Positions 1-6,936 of a stretch of 14,843 nt of DNA are shown one piece after another; within the stretch, counting starts at the first letter, position 1, and every line of letters starts with the position of its first letter. The notes below the pieces were generated by a model. That model was given only the letters and a program-made list of their open reading frames with translations, had not been told where the DNA came from and made no database searches. The DNA lies in assembly GCA_900752345.1 (NCBI GenBank), contig CAADVA010000083.1, positions 1 through 14,843 of the forward strand, written 5' to 3'. Position numbers and translations under genes: made by a program. Origin of the DNA: an uncultured Collinsella sp. Lineage in GTDB: Bacteria; Actinomycetota; Coriobacteriia; Coriobacteriales; Coriobacteriaceae.

Positions 1-114
1 CGCTACACGCAGGCCGGCGAGCGCCGCGAGGGTACCGTGCGCATCCGCCGCAACACCACCGGCGGTCTCGGAGCCGCCTGGACCATCGATAAAGTCGAGC
101 CTTCTACCAAGTAA
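1..114 (+). CDS. C-terminal end of an unidentified protein (partial)
   Basis: An open frame enters from the left edge in frame 1 and ends at TAA (112-114), giving 37 visible residues that end in EPSTK. The fragment is basic (eight arginines) with a short Gly/Ala-rich stretch, and has no recognisable motif. It counts as a real gene end because the frame is open from base 1, its codon use matches the neighbours, and a strong hairpin terminator starts six bases after the stop. I cannot assign a function from this tail. Confidence 0.6.
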   Translation, partial: RYTQAGERREGTVRIRRNTTGGLGAAWTIDKVEPSTK

Positions 115-115
115 C

Positions 116-155
116 AAAAAGGGACGATAGCCCTCAAGGTTATCGTCCCTTTCTC
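116..155. terminator. Bidirectional intrinsic terminator between converging genes
   Basis: A perfect 9-bp stem, GGGACGATA (121-129) with TATCGTCCC (141-149), encloses an 11-base loop. An A-run (116-120) precedes it and a T-rich stretch (150-154) follows, so it can end transcription from both sides: the + strand partial gene ending at 114 and the - strand ettA gene ending at 176. Confidence 0.85.
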
Positions 156-175
156 GTTAGGTCACCTGAGCTCGA

Positions 176-1855
176 CTAATCGCGCGTGAGCTTGCGGTGG
201 ATACGATGCGGCTGGGCTGCGTCCTCGCCCAGGCGCTCGATGCGGTTGGCCTGATAGGCCTCGAAGTTGCCCTCGAACCAATACCAGTTGCCCGGATTTT
301 CATCGGTGCCCTCCCACGCCAGAATGTGCGTGGCGACGCGGTCCAGGAACATACGGTCGTGGCTAATGACCACCGAGCAGCCCGGGAACTCGAGCAGCGC
401 CGCCTCGAGCGAGGACAGCGTCTCGACGTCGAGGTCGTTCGTGGGCTCGTCGAGGAGCAACAGGTTGCCGCCCTGCTTGAGCGTGAGCGCCAGGTTCAGA
501 CGGTTGCGCTCGCCGCCGGAGAGCACGCCAGCGCGCTTCTGCTGGTCCTGGCCCTTAAAGCCAAAGCTCGCCACATAAGCGCGGCTCGGAACCTCGGTCT
601 CGCCGACCATCATGTGGTCCAGGCCATCCGAGACGACCTCCCACAGGTTCTTATCGGGGTCGATGCCGGAACGGTTCTGGTCGACGTAAGAAATCTTGAC
701 GGTCTCGCCCACCTCGAGCTCGCCCGAAGTCAGCGGCTCCAGACCCACAATCGTCTTGAACAGCGTGGTCTTACCGACACCGTTGGGGCCGATGACGCCC
801 ACGATGCCGTTGCGCGGCAGGGTGAATGATAGGTCGTCGATGAGCACACGGCCATCGAACTCCTTGTGCAGGTGATGGGCCTCGAGTACCTTGTTGCCCA
901 GACGCGGGCCCACAGGGATGCGGATGTCGGTCCAGTCGAGCTTCTGGCTTGCGCGGGCCTCGGCCTCCATCTCCTCGTAGCGAGCCAGACGAGCCTTGTT
1001 CTTGGCCTGGCGAGCCTTGGGCGAGCTGCGTACCCACTCGAGCTCGGCCTCCATGCGCTTGGCGAGCTTGGCGTCGCGGTTGCCCTGTGCCTCGATGCGC
1101 GCGGCCTTGGTCTCCAGATACGTGGAGTAGTTGCCCTTGTAGGGATAGAGGTGGCCGCGGTCGACCTCGCAGATCCACTCGGCAACGTTATCCAGGAAGT
1201 AGCGATCGTGTGTGACGGCAAGCACCGCGCCCTGGTAGTTGTGCAGGAAGTGCTCGAGCCACAGGATCGACTCGGCGTCCAGATGGTTCGTGGGCTCGTC
1301 GAGCAGCAGCAGGTCGGGAGCTTCGAGCAGCAGCTTGCACAGGGCCACGCGACGGCGCTCGCCGCCGGAAAGTACGTTGACCGGCATGTCGGAATCGGGC
1401 AGCTGCAGGGCGTCCATGGCCTGGCCGAGCTTGGAATCGATATCCCAGCCGTCGGCGGCGTCGATCTCGTCCTGGAGCTTTCCCATCTCGGCCATGAGGG
1501 CGTCCATGTCGCAATCCGGGTCGCACATCTCCTCGCCGATCTTGTTGAAGCGATCGACCTTGGCGATCATGTCGCCAAATGCCATGCGCACGTTCTCGAT
1601 GACGGTCTTGTCATCGTCGAGCGGCGGCTCCTGCTGCAGGATGCCCACGGTGTAGCCGGGGGTGAGCCTGGCATCGCCGTTGGAGACCTCCTCGATGCCG
1701 GCCATGACCTTGAGCAGGGTCGACTTGCCCATACCATTGGGGCCCACGACGCCGATCTTGGCACCGGGGTAGAAGCTCAGGGTCACGTCGTCAAGAATCA
1801 CCTTGTCGCCATGGGCCTTACGAGCCTGATACATCTGGTAGATAAACTCCGCCAT
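176..1855 (-). CDS. ettA: EttA-type ABC-F translation factor
   Basis: 559 aa, close to the 555 aa of E. coli EttA. It is a soluble protein with two ABC ATPase domains and no membrane segments. Domain 1 has Walker A GPNGMGKST (38-46), signature LSGGERR (162-168), Walker B ending LLLLDEPTNHLD (182-193) and switch His215. Domain 2 has Walker A GPNGVGKTT (356-364), signature LSGGERN (445-451), Walker B LLLLDEPTNDLD (465-476) and His499. The charged linker at about 240-305 is the P-site tRNA interaction motif of ABC-F proteins. The N-terminal QMYQARKAHGDKVILDD is typical of the EttA branch rather than the antibiotic-resistance ABC-F branches. In that family the protein binds the ribosomal E site and gates entry into elongation according to the ATP/ADP ratio. 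The ATG at 1855 is preceded by AGAAAGGA about 12 bases upstream. It appears monocistronic, between two terminators. Confidence 0.95.
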   Translation of the reverse strand: MAEFIYQMYQARKAHGDKVILDDVTLSFYPGAKIGVVGPNGMGKSTLLKVMAGIEEVSNGDARLTPGYTVGILQQEPPLDDDKTVIENVRMAFGDMIAKVDRFNKIGEEMCDPDCDMDALMAEMGKLQDEIDAADGWDIDSKLGQAMDALQLPDSDMPVNVLSGGERRRVALCKLLLEAPDLLLLDEPTNHLDAESILWLEHFLHNYQGAVLAVTHDRYFLDNVAEWICEVDRGHLYPYKGNYSTYLETKAARIEAQGNRDAKLAKRMEAELEWVRSSPKARQAKNKARLARYEEMEAEARASQKLDWTDIRIPVGPRLGNKVLEAHHLHKEFDGRVLIDDLSFTLPRNGIVGVIGPNGVGKTTLFKTIVGLEPLTSGELEVGETVKISYVDQNRSGIDPDKNLWEVVSDGLDHMMVGETEVPSRAYVASFGFKGQDQQKRAGVLSGGERNRLNLALTLKQGGNLLLLDEPTNDLDVETLSSLEAALLEFPGCSVVISHDRMFLDRVATHILAWEGTDENPGNWYWFEGNFEAYQANRIERLGEDAAQPHRIHRKLTRD

Positions 1856-1946
1856 TTGCCTGTTTTATCCTTTCTACCTGCTGTTTCCCTATTCTTGTTT
1901 CGCCTAAGTGGAAACGAAATGGAAAAACCAGCTCTGAAACGTAACG

Positions 1947-1973
1947 AAAAAGGGGCATGGTTGCCCATACCCC
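1947..1973 (-). terminator. Intrinsic terminator of the sdpR-sdpI pair
   Basis: GGGGCATGG (1952-1960) pairs with CCATACCCC (1965-1973) with one internal mismatch and a 4-base loop. The A-run at 1947-1951 reads as TTTTT after the stem on the - strand. It lies about 70 bases past the stop of the SdpI-like gene (2041), so it ends that transcript and insulates ettA, whose own promoter should then lie in 1856-1946. I found no convincing promoter hexamers there. Confidence 0.8.
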
Positions 1974-2040
1974 CTAATACTACCTGGGAAAAGTTCCCCC
2001 GGAACATACTATGAACTGCGTACGCTAGTTTTCCGCAACC

Positions 2041-2745
2041 TTAGCGAGCGGCTCGCTGCGATTTGCGCCACAGCAGATACGAGTAGACGTAGACGGCTCC
2101 AACCGAACCAAACGCCAGAACCGCAATCACCGCGGCGACGACTTCACTCGAAAGCACGCTGCCTGCCACGCCCATCACAATCAGGCCAAAGCCCAGCACC
2201 ATAAAGCAGGCGCCACCAAAACGCTGCGTACGGCGCCAGTTCTCGGGATCGGCAAGCGCCCAAGGTGTCTTGATGCCGAGCGTATAGTTCTGCTTCACAC
2301 GTGGCAAGTAGTTGCCTACGCCGATGAACAGCAAACCGACAACACCGGAAATCAGCACGTTGACCGAACCGACCGCCGGCACCACGCCCCAGACCGTAAG
2401 TTCTCCCAGCCAGCTTACGGCACACATGAACAAGGTAAAGGCGATTACGAAGCCCTGATAGAACTTGCCCGAGGTTCGATATGCCTCACCTTTGGGATCG
2501 ATGCGCGGCACCGCGCGGAACATTGCGAGAAGCGCCAGCGGCAACGCGCCGAGCGCCGATGCCATCCAGCTAGGACCCCAACCGTCGACAGCGCCGTTCG
2601 CGCCCCAGTGCGTGGGAATCCGTGCAGGCAAGCTCGGCATCACCATGAGGTGCACTACGACATTGGCGACGCACAGAACAACCAGCGCAATCCACACGCG
2701 CGACGATACCCCCGTGGGGTGAATGCCCTTGTTTTCGTTATTCAT
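2041..2745 (-). CDS. sdpI: SdpI-family integral membrane protein (toxin-immunity-like)
   Basis: 234 aa from the ATG at 2745. A GTG nine bases upstream is in frame, but GAAGG sits eight bases before the ATG, which supports the shorter form. The start overlaps the end of the regulator gene by eight bases (ATGAATAA), so the two are translationally coupled. About six hydrophobic segments are visible (near 17-36, 61-79, 98-113, 124-145, 178-197, 203-225). The first loop, MPSLPARIPTHWGANGAVDGWG (start 36, key residues PxHW and G), is the DUF1648 signature. The loop YTLGIKTPWALADPENWRRTQRFGG, near 154-178 (key TPWxL, ExWxxTxRxGG), is the SdpI signature. In Bacillus subtilis, SdpI protects against the SdpC toxin and also sequesters its repressor SdpR. 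No sdpABC toxin genes are in the window, so immunity to a foreign toxin or general envelope defence is inferred. Confidence 0.85.
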   Translation of the reverse strand: MNNENKGIHPTGVSSRVWIALVVLCVANVVVHLMVMPSLPARIPTHWGANGAVDGWGPSWMASALGALPLALLAMFRAVPRIDPKGEAYRTSGKFYQGFVIAFTLFMCAVSWLGELTVWGVVPAVGSVNVLISGVVGLLFIGVGNYLPRVKQNYTLGIKTPWALADPENWRRTQRFGGACFMVLGFGLIVMGVAGSVLSSEVVAAVIAVLAFGSVGAVYVYSYLLWRKSQRAAR

Positions 2746-3016
2746 CCTTATCACCTTCCGTGTTTGTAAAGCCCATAAACCAACCGATCAAGTCCTGCAT
2801 GACGGTGGTGTTTAAGCTGTAAACGATGTTTTGGCCATGACGTTCGTCGGTCACCAACCCGGCGTTTTTGAGCGTCGCCAAGTGATGGCTCAGCGACGGC
2901 TTACTGATATCGAAATGCTCGGCAAGCTCCCCCGCCGTGCAATTGCCCTCGCGCAGCAGTTCCAAAATGTGACGCCGTGTAGGATCGGCCAGCGCCTTAA
3001 AACCCTCTCCCGGCAT
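2738..3016 (-). CDS. sdpR: SdpR-like ArsR-family autorepressor
   Basis: 92 aa from the ATG at 3016. An in-frame ATG pair at 3034 gives six more residues but has no ribosome site, whereas AGGAGG lies four bases before 3016. It is a winged-helix protein: FKALADPTRRHILELL (6-21) is the ArsR opening, the recognition helix is near ISKPSLSHHLATLK (37-50), and the wing follows (HGQNIVYSLN). The tail TTVMQDLIGWFMGF strongly resembles that of B. subtilis SdpR. No cysteine-rich metal site is present; the single Cys26 does not make one, so this is not a metal sensor. In the known system the repressor shuts off its own operon until SdpI, engaged by toxin, holds it at the membrane. Its gene leads directly into sdpI with an 8-bp overlap. 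Confidence 0.88.
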   Translation of the reverse strand: MPGEGFKALADPTRRHILELLREGNCTAGELAEHFDISKPSLSHHLATLKNAGLVTDERHGQNIVYSLNTTVMQDLIGWFMGFTNTEGDKDE

Positions 3017-3050
3017 AAGACCTCCTCTCATCATCTCTCATGACGTGCAC

Positions 3051-3079
3051 ACTATACTCGATATTTAGATGTTTGTCTA
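3051..3079 (-). promoter_or_regulatory. Promoter of the sdpR-sdpI operon
   Basis: On the - strand, TAGACA (3079-3074) and TATAGT (3056-3051) are separated by exactly 17 bases. They stand 35 bases before the sdpR start, with AGGAGG in between. Both hexamers are near the sigma-70-type consensus. Confidence 0.7.
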
Positions 3080-3088
3080 ACTATCTAA
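3065..3088. promoter_or_regulatory. Candidate SdpR operator (inverted repeats over the -35)
   Basis: TTAGA (3065-3069) and TCTAA (3076-3080) form an inverted repeat with a 6-base spacer. The same left arm, extended to TTAGAT, also matches ATCTAA at 3083-3088. The repeats overlap the -35 hexamer and the promoter spacer, where an ArsR-family repressor would block transcription. That SdpR is the binder is inferred from position. Confidence 0.5.
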
Positions 3089-3145
3089 CCGCAATGCTTC
3101 AAACCACATCAAAGCAAACGCCATCGCAGCCTATGGGCGATTACC

Positions 3146-3151
3146 TATAAT
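3146..3151 (+). promoter_or_regulatory. -10 element for tcdA-tatD
   Basis: A perfect TATAAT lies 44 bases upstream of the tcdA start. No good -35 is visible at 16-18 bases, so the promoter is inferred mainly from this hexamer and its place in the divergent gap. Confidence 0.5.
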
Positions 3152-3195
3152 GGCGATAGCTAGAACACGATTCACTTCCCCATCGGAGGATGTCT

Positions 3196-3993
3196 ATGAC
3201 TGAAACCACAGCCGCAACTCCCAACGAGACACGCGACACCAAGCTCGAGATCATCATGGGCCGCAAGGCACTCGATAAGCTCGCCGATGCTACGGTGCTG
3301 GTGCTCGGCTGCGGAGGCGTGGGCTCCAACTGCTGCGAGGCACTCGCCCGCGGCGGCATTGGTCATTTCGTCATTCTGGATAAGGACATCATCGCGCCCA
3401 GCAATATCAATCGCCAGGCCATCGCCTTTCACAGCACCATCGGCAAGCGCAAGGTTGACGTGATGGAAGCCATGATCCACGATATCAATCCTGCCGCCAC
3501 CGTCATCAAACGTACCGAATACCTGCTGAGCGACAACATCGATGATTTCTTCGCGAGCGTTTTGGAGCAGACGGACGGCAAGCTCGACTACGTCGTCGAC
3601 GCCATCGACACCATCTCGGCCAAGCTCACCATTGCCAAATATGCTCAGGACCACGACATTCGTTTGGTTAGCTCCATGGGCGGGGCCAACAAGCTCCATC
3701 CCGAGTGCCTCCGCTTTGCCGACATTTTCGATACGGTACGTGACCCCATGAGCCGCATCATGCGCAAAGAATGCAAGAAGCGCGGAATCAAGAGCCTGCA
3801 TGTACTGTTTAGCTGCGAGGAATCGGTTAAGACACAGCCCCGCGATCCTTCCAACATCCACGAGCGCACCGAGCTGGGAACCGCCAGCTTTATGCCGCCC
3901 ATCATGGGTCAGATGATCGCCGGCGAGGTTATCCGCCAGATCAGCGGTCGCGGCATCGAGCGCGTGCGCGCCGATGGCCAGCGCCTAGACTAG
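3196..3993 (+). CDS. tcdA: TcdA, tRNA threonylcarbamoyladenosine dehydratase
   Basis: 265 aa from the ATG at 3196. An ATG at 3190 is in frame but touches the GGAGG at 3185-3189, whereas 3196 has a proper six-base spacing. This is a ThiF/MoeB/E1-like enzyme: the nucleotide loop LVLGCGGVGSNCCEAL starts near residue 35, the second strand ends with the ribose-binding Asp in ILDKD (60-64), followed by the SNINRQ motif (69-74) and the YVVDAID motif (132-138). The length matches E. coli TcdA (268 aa), and it lacks the ThiS/MoaD-specific C-terminal domain of MoeB. TcdA uses ATP to cyclise t6A at position 37 of ANN-reading tRNAs to ct6A. The TatD-family gene follows 14 bases later, probably in the same transcript. 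Confusion with another ThiF-fold enzyme is unlikely given IGRKALDKL-type N-terminal features and length. Confidence 0.88.
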   Translation: MTETTAATPNETRDTKLEIIMGRKALDKLADATVLVLGCGGVGSNCCEALARGGIGHFVILDKDIIAPSNINRQAIAFHSTIGKRKVDVMEAMIHDINPAATVIKRTEYLLSDNIDDFFASVLEQTDGKLDYVVDAIDTISAKLTIAKYAQDHDIRLVSSMGGANKLHPECLRFADIFDTVRDPMSRIMRKECKKRGIKSLHVLFSCEESVKTQPRDPSNIHERTELGTASFMPPIMGQMIAGEVIRQISGRGIERVRADGQRLD

Positions 3994-4007
3994 CGGAGCG
4001 CACCGAG

Positions 4008-4790
4008 ATGGAGCCCCGGTTATTTGATGCACACTGCCATCTTGATTTAATGGCCCACCCGGACGCCGTTGCCGATGAGGCAACGGCGCTGGGCTTGGGT
4101 CTATTTGATTGCGGCGTCGATCCACGCGACTTTTCGGCCGCAAACGAGCGCGCTCGTCGCCACCCGGGCATCATCGCCGGCGTTGGGCTTCACCCCTGGT
4201 GGCTCGCCGATGGCCACTGCGGTTTTGCCGAAGTCAATCTGCTTTGCGAAGTTGCTGCCCAAGAACGCTACATCGGCGAAGTCGGACTCGACTTTTCCGC
4301 GCGCTTTGCTGGAAGTGAGCCGCTACAAATACAGGCACTTAACCGGCTCTGCGATGCGCTCGTGCAGCATCCTCTTACCGGGCGCGTGATATCAATTCAC
4401 GCCGTTCGTTCGGCAGGAGCCGTACTGGACGTCCTCGAATCGCATGGACTACTCATCCCAAACCCCGACTCCCCCGCTATCATCTTCCACTGGTTTAGCG
4501 GCACTTCGGACGAACTCACCCGCGCGCGTAATGCGGGCTGCTATTTTTCCGTCAACGAACGCATGCTCGCGACCAAGCGCGGTCGCGAATACGCACGACA
4601 GATTCCACTCGACCGCCTACTGCTCGAGACCGATGCGCCGGCCGAGCCAAACACAGAAACAAGCACGCAGTCGCTCATCAGGTCGCTCACAAGGACCTCA
4701 GAACGCATCACTTCGCTCAAAAACTGCAACGCAAAGCGCATCGAGTCGATAGTTTTAACAAATGCGCGCTCTGTTTTTGACCTTCGCTAA
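4008..4790 (+). CDS. TatD-family metal-dependent hydrolase
   Basis: 260 aa TIM-barrel hydrolase with the TatD metal ligands in order: FDAHCHLD (His9, His11), IGEVGLDF (Glu91), SIHAVRS (His131), FHWFSG (His161) and LLLETDAP (Asp209). Family members are divalent-metal DNases or phosphodiesterases acting in the cytoplasm. This copy is more divergent than the housekeeping TatD/YcfH proteins: the C-terminal part after ETDAP lacks the usual PVPHRGKRN-type stretch. The substrate is therefore not assigned. The ATG at 4008 has GGAG nine bases upstream and follows tcdA by 14 bases, suggesting co-transcription. The stop at 4788-4790 lies only five bases before the left arm of a 31-bp inverted repeat. 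Confidence 0.85.
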   Translation: MEPRLFDAHCHLDLMAHPDAVADEATALGLGLFDCGVDPRDFSAANERARRHPGIIAGVGLHPWWLADGHCGFAEVNLLCEVAAQERYIGEVGLDFSARFAGSEPLQIQALNRLCDALVQHPLTGRVISIHAVRSAGAVLDVLESHGLLIPNPDSPAIIFHWFSGTSDELTRARNAGCYFSVNERMLATKRGREYARQIPLDRLLLETDAPAEPNTETSTQSLIRSLTRTSERITSLKNCNAKRIESIVLTNARSVFDLR

Positions 4791-4925
4791 CCCCTGGTGT
4801 GCAAAAAATGCCAAATATGAGTACTGCTACCGGAATGGATACATTTCTTTTAACTTTCCAACCGCCAGAATAATCTTCGATTGTCCGCTAATTAAAGCTT
4901 TTACAGTCATTCATCCTGCGTTTTC

Positions 4926-4980
4926 GCAAATCTTAAACCCCTCCAGACGCTCAAATCACGTCTGAAGGGGTTGATTTTGC
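4926..4980 (+). terminator. Strong hairpin downstream of the tatD-family gene
   Basis: AACCCCT and CAGACG (4936-4949) pair with CGTCTG and AGGGGTT (4959-4972): 13 pairs with one mismatch and a 9-base loop. GCAAATC (4926-4932) extends the stem by pairing with GATTTTGC (4973-4980) across small bulges. The T-run is short and partly inside the stem, so termination of the + strand transcript is likely but not textbook. It could instead be a structural part of the surrounding repeat element. Confidence 0.55.
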
Positions 4981-4983
4981 TGC

Positions 4984-4996
4984 GACTAAATTAGTC
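4984..4996. repeat. 13-bp palindrome beside the right inverted-repeat arm
   Basis: GACTAA-A-TTAGTC is a perfect palindrome with one central base, directly inside the right 31-bp arm. It may be a protein site or part of the element's fold. Confidence 0.45.
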
Positions 4997-5029
4997 ACAG
5001 TACTCATATTTGGCATTTTTTGCACACCG

Positions 5030-5063
5030 GGTCCCGAGGAGGCGCCTGCACCTCCCCGGGACC
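5030..5063 (-). terminator. Hairpin after the frlD-like gene
   Basis: GGTCCCG and GGAGG (5030-5042) pair with CCTCC and CGGGACC (5051-5063): 12 G/C-rich pairs with one mismatch and an 8-base loop. It starts six bases past the TAG of the kinase gene on the - strand. No T-run follows, so it may act as a transcript-end stabiliser or a weak terminator of the catabolic operon. Confidence 0.6.
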
Positions 5064-5069
5064 GCTCGG

Positions 5070-5933
5070 CTATTCGACGATTGGTGCTCCGTGGCCCCAA
5101 GAACCTTCCATGCCGCACACGGTCGAGGCAAACCCGGCAGCAAAGTCGAGCGCGCGCTCGATGGCCTCGGCGCCATCTTCACCACGCTTGGCGGAATCGA
5201 GATAGCACATCAAAAACGAGGTAAGGAACGAGTCGCCCGCCCCCATGGTGTCCTTCATGTCCGTTACCGGTTTAGCCAGCTGGCGGTAATAACGCTCGCC
5301 GTCGTAAGCAATGCAGCCCTCGGCGCCCGCCGTAGCCGACACAAAACGCGGACCCAAGCCCTTCACCCATGCCAGACGCTCGCGGATCTCGTCCTCACTC
5401 GCGGCATCCGCCGCACTAAAGAAAGCGAAATCGACGTAGGGCGCAATCTGCTCGTAGTACTCGTCGGTAGAGTCGTCCGAAAAGTCAAAAGAGACCGTGA
5501 CGCCCGCAGCCTTCAGCTTGGGCAGCTCGCGCTCGGTAAAGCAATAGTTGCCCGAATGGACCACATCGAACTGCTTCATGTACGAAAGGTCAAAGCGATC
5601 GAGGACATAGCGCGCATCGCCACGGATACCGCCCTCGTTGGAGCCGAGGAAGACACGGTCACCGTCAACGACGGTCACGCGAGCCGCTCCGTTCTCGCCA
5701 ATCATCTGCTCGCACTTGTCAAGCTCGATACCCTCATCCTCGAGGCTTGCAATGACATGCTCGGCAGCGGCGTCATTGCCAAAAATGCCCATGTATGCAG
5801 AGCGTGCGGCACCGCATTTCTTGGCATAAACGGCGAAGTTAACCGCGTTACCGCCAGGATACATGGTGTGGATATGCTCGTAGCGATCGACGACGTTGTC
5901 GCCAAATCCGAGCGCGTTAACGTTAAATGCCAT
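5070..5933 (-). CDS. frlD: FrlD-like Amadori sugar kinase (PfkB family)
   Basis: 287 aa against 261 in E. coli FrlD. PfkB-family marks are the early YPGGNAVNFAVYAKKCG (from residue 25; substrate-side GGNAVN 27-32) and the C-terminal DTMGAGDSF (228-236) with catalytic base Asp234 and its anion hole. FrlD-type matches elsewhere are DRVFLGSNEGG (92-102), VSFDFSDDS (147-155), VDFAFFSAAD (167-176) and the end MEGSWGHG. FrlD uses ATP to phosphorylate O6 of the fructosyl group of fructoselysine in the cytoplasm, giving the substrate of the next-door deglycase. The ATG at 5933 has AAGGG nine bases before it, and the gene begins 14 bases after the deglycase stop. It is the last gene of the operon. Which Amadori compound it takes (fructoselysine or another) is not readable from the sequence. 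Confidence 0.82.
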   Translation of the reverse strand: MAFNVNALGFGDNVVDRYEHIHTMYPGGNAVNFAVYAKKCGAARSAYMGIFGNDAAAEHVIASLEDEGIELDKCEQMIGENGAARVTVVDGDRVFLGSNEGGIRGDARYVLDRFDLSYMKQFDVVHSGNYCFTERELPKLKAAGVTVSFDFSDDSTDEYYEQIAPYVDFAFFSAADAASEDEIRERLAWVKGLGPRFVSATAGAEGCIAYDGERYYRQLAKPVTDMKDTMGAGDSFLTSFLMCYLDSAKRGEDGAEAIERALDFAAGFASTVCGMEGSWGHGAPIVE

Positions 5934-5947
5934 GGCCTTTGTCCCTT

Positions 5948-6916
5948 CTAGTACTCGACGACGCCCATATAGCGGCGGAAATCGGGATCATGATCAAACA
6001 CCTTGCCGCGTGCAGCACGCAGTTCGCAGTTCATGGCGTAGAACAGCACCGGGTCCAGATAGGCACGGACGCTCGCCGGCACGGCTTCCATACCGTACTC
6101 CTTGGCATCGAGCACCATCAGCGTATCGGTATGCGTCTTAAGGAACGCCAGGGCGCGCTCGTCCATAGCACGGCACTCGCTGGAGCCCATCTGCAGGAAG
6201 TAAAAAACGCCATCCTGAGTAGCCTCGAAGGGGCCGTGGAAGTACTCGGCAGAGTGGATGTAGCTGCAGTGCTGCCACTGCATCTCCATAAGAGAGCAGA
6301 TAGCGAAACCGTAGGTCTGGCTAAAGTTGGGACCACTGCCCAGAATATAGAAGAACTCGTGCTCCTGGCAAAGCTTGGCAAAGCGATCGCCCAGCTCGGC
6401 ATTTACCTTCTCACGTGCCGGGGGAAGAATCTTATCCATCTCGGCGATACCGGCATACATATCGGCAAGATCGGCGTAGCCCTCCTGCTGATCGAGCAGC
6501 TCGGCCGCAAGCGACAGCGAAATGCCAGCGGGGACCTCGGCCTGCGGCACGCCCTCGCCCCACGGGTAGACCCACGTGGTCCACTTGCCGGAGTCAATCT
6601 TGGATCCAGCGTTGTCGGTCTGGGCGATCACCGTAGCGCCGGCAGCAAGGGCAATCTCACAGCCCTCGACGACCTCGGGAGTGTTGCCACTATGGCTACA
6701 AGCGATGACCAGGGACTTCTCGCCCAGACGACGCGGACGCATAATGTCGAATTCACGCGCGGTATAGATATACGAAGTGAAGGTGGTTGCCTCGCGCTGC
6801 AGAAGCTCATGAGCCGGGATCAAATCGATCATGGAGCCGCCGCAAGCAATCCAGTAGACGCTGTCGAACTTGCCCTTCTCGGCAATTGCCTCTTTGATCA
6901 GATCGTGTGCGTTCAT
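5948..6916 (-). CDS. frlB: FrlB-like SIS-domain Amadori 6-phosphate deglycase
   Basis: 322 aa from the ATG at 6916, which has AAGGA seven bases upstream. An in-frame TTG at 6985 would add 23 residues but overlaps the previous gene's end and the hairpin, and is rejected. Two SIS domains are visible: domain 1 with CSHSGNTPE (73-81) as the sugar-phosphate loop, and domain 2 with ILGSGPN (191-197) and SAEYFHGPFE (222-231), holding the Glu224/His227 pair at the position of the FrlB catalytic residues. The C-terminus DPDFRRYMGVVEY closely parallels the NPDERRYYGGLVEY end of E. coli FrlB. There is no glutaminase domain, so this is not GlmS. FrlB cleaves fructoselysine 6-phosphate to glucose 6-phosphate and lysine. 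The frlD-like gene follows by 14 bases and the FrlC-like gene precedes by 61. Confidence 0.84.
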   Translation of the reverse strand: MNAHDLIKEAIAEKGKFDSVYWIACGGSMIDLIPAHELLQREATTFTSYIYTAREFDIMRPRRLGEKSLVIACSHSGNTPEVVEGCEIALAAGATVIAQTDNAGSKIDSGKWTTWVYPWGEGVPQAEVPAGISLSLAAELLDQQEGYADLADMYAGIAEMDKILPPAREKVNAELGDRFAKLCQEHEFFYILGSGPNFSQTYGFAICSLMEMQWQHCSYIHSAEYFHGPFEATQDGVFYFLQMGSSECRAMDERALAFLKTHTDTLMVLDAKEYGMEAVPASVRAYLDPVLFYAMNCELRAARGKVFDHDPDFRRYMGVVEY

Positions 6917-6936
6917 ATCCAGTTCCTTTCTTGTTT

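Larger units (their letters stand above)
4796..5028. repeat. 233-bp intergenic element with perfect 31-bp terminal inverted repeats
   Basis: Bases 4796-4826 (beginning GGTGTGCAAAAAATGCC and ending ATGAGTACTG) are the exact reverse complement of 4998-5028. The 171 bases between are visibly more AT-rich than the flanks and hold a strong hairpin (4926-4980) and a palindrome (4984-4996), but no credible gene. The element fills the gap between the converging tatD-family and frlD-like genes, so each arm follows a gene end. The geometry fits a MITE-like or REP-like dispersed repeat. No flanking target duplication is evident: the bases outside the arms, CCCCT and GGGTC, do not match. Confidence 0.75.

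Noticed and set aside
197..2014. Long + strand frames of 210 and 382 codons opposite the ABC-F gene
   Set aside because: They are antisense shadows of a strongly conserved gene, made open by high-GC codon bias. Their products are low in motif content, and the longer one runs on through the terminator and gap.
4762..5185. Two small frames, one on each strand, both encoding CAKNAKYEYC
   Set aside because: The shared peptide is simply the 31-bp inverted repeat read from each arm. Neither frame has a ribosome site or other support.
5948..6916. SIS protein as glucosamine-6-phosphate synthase or GlcNAc-6-phosphate deaminase-type isomerase
   Set aside because: It lacks the glutaminase domain, its C-terminus follows FrlB, and it sits between FrlC- and FrlD-like genes.
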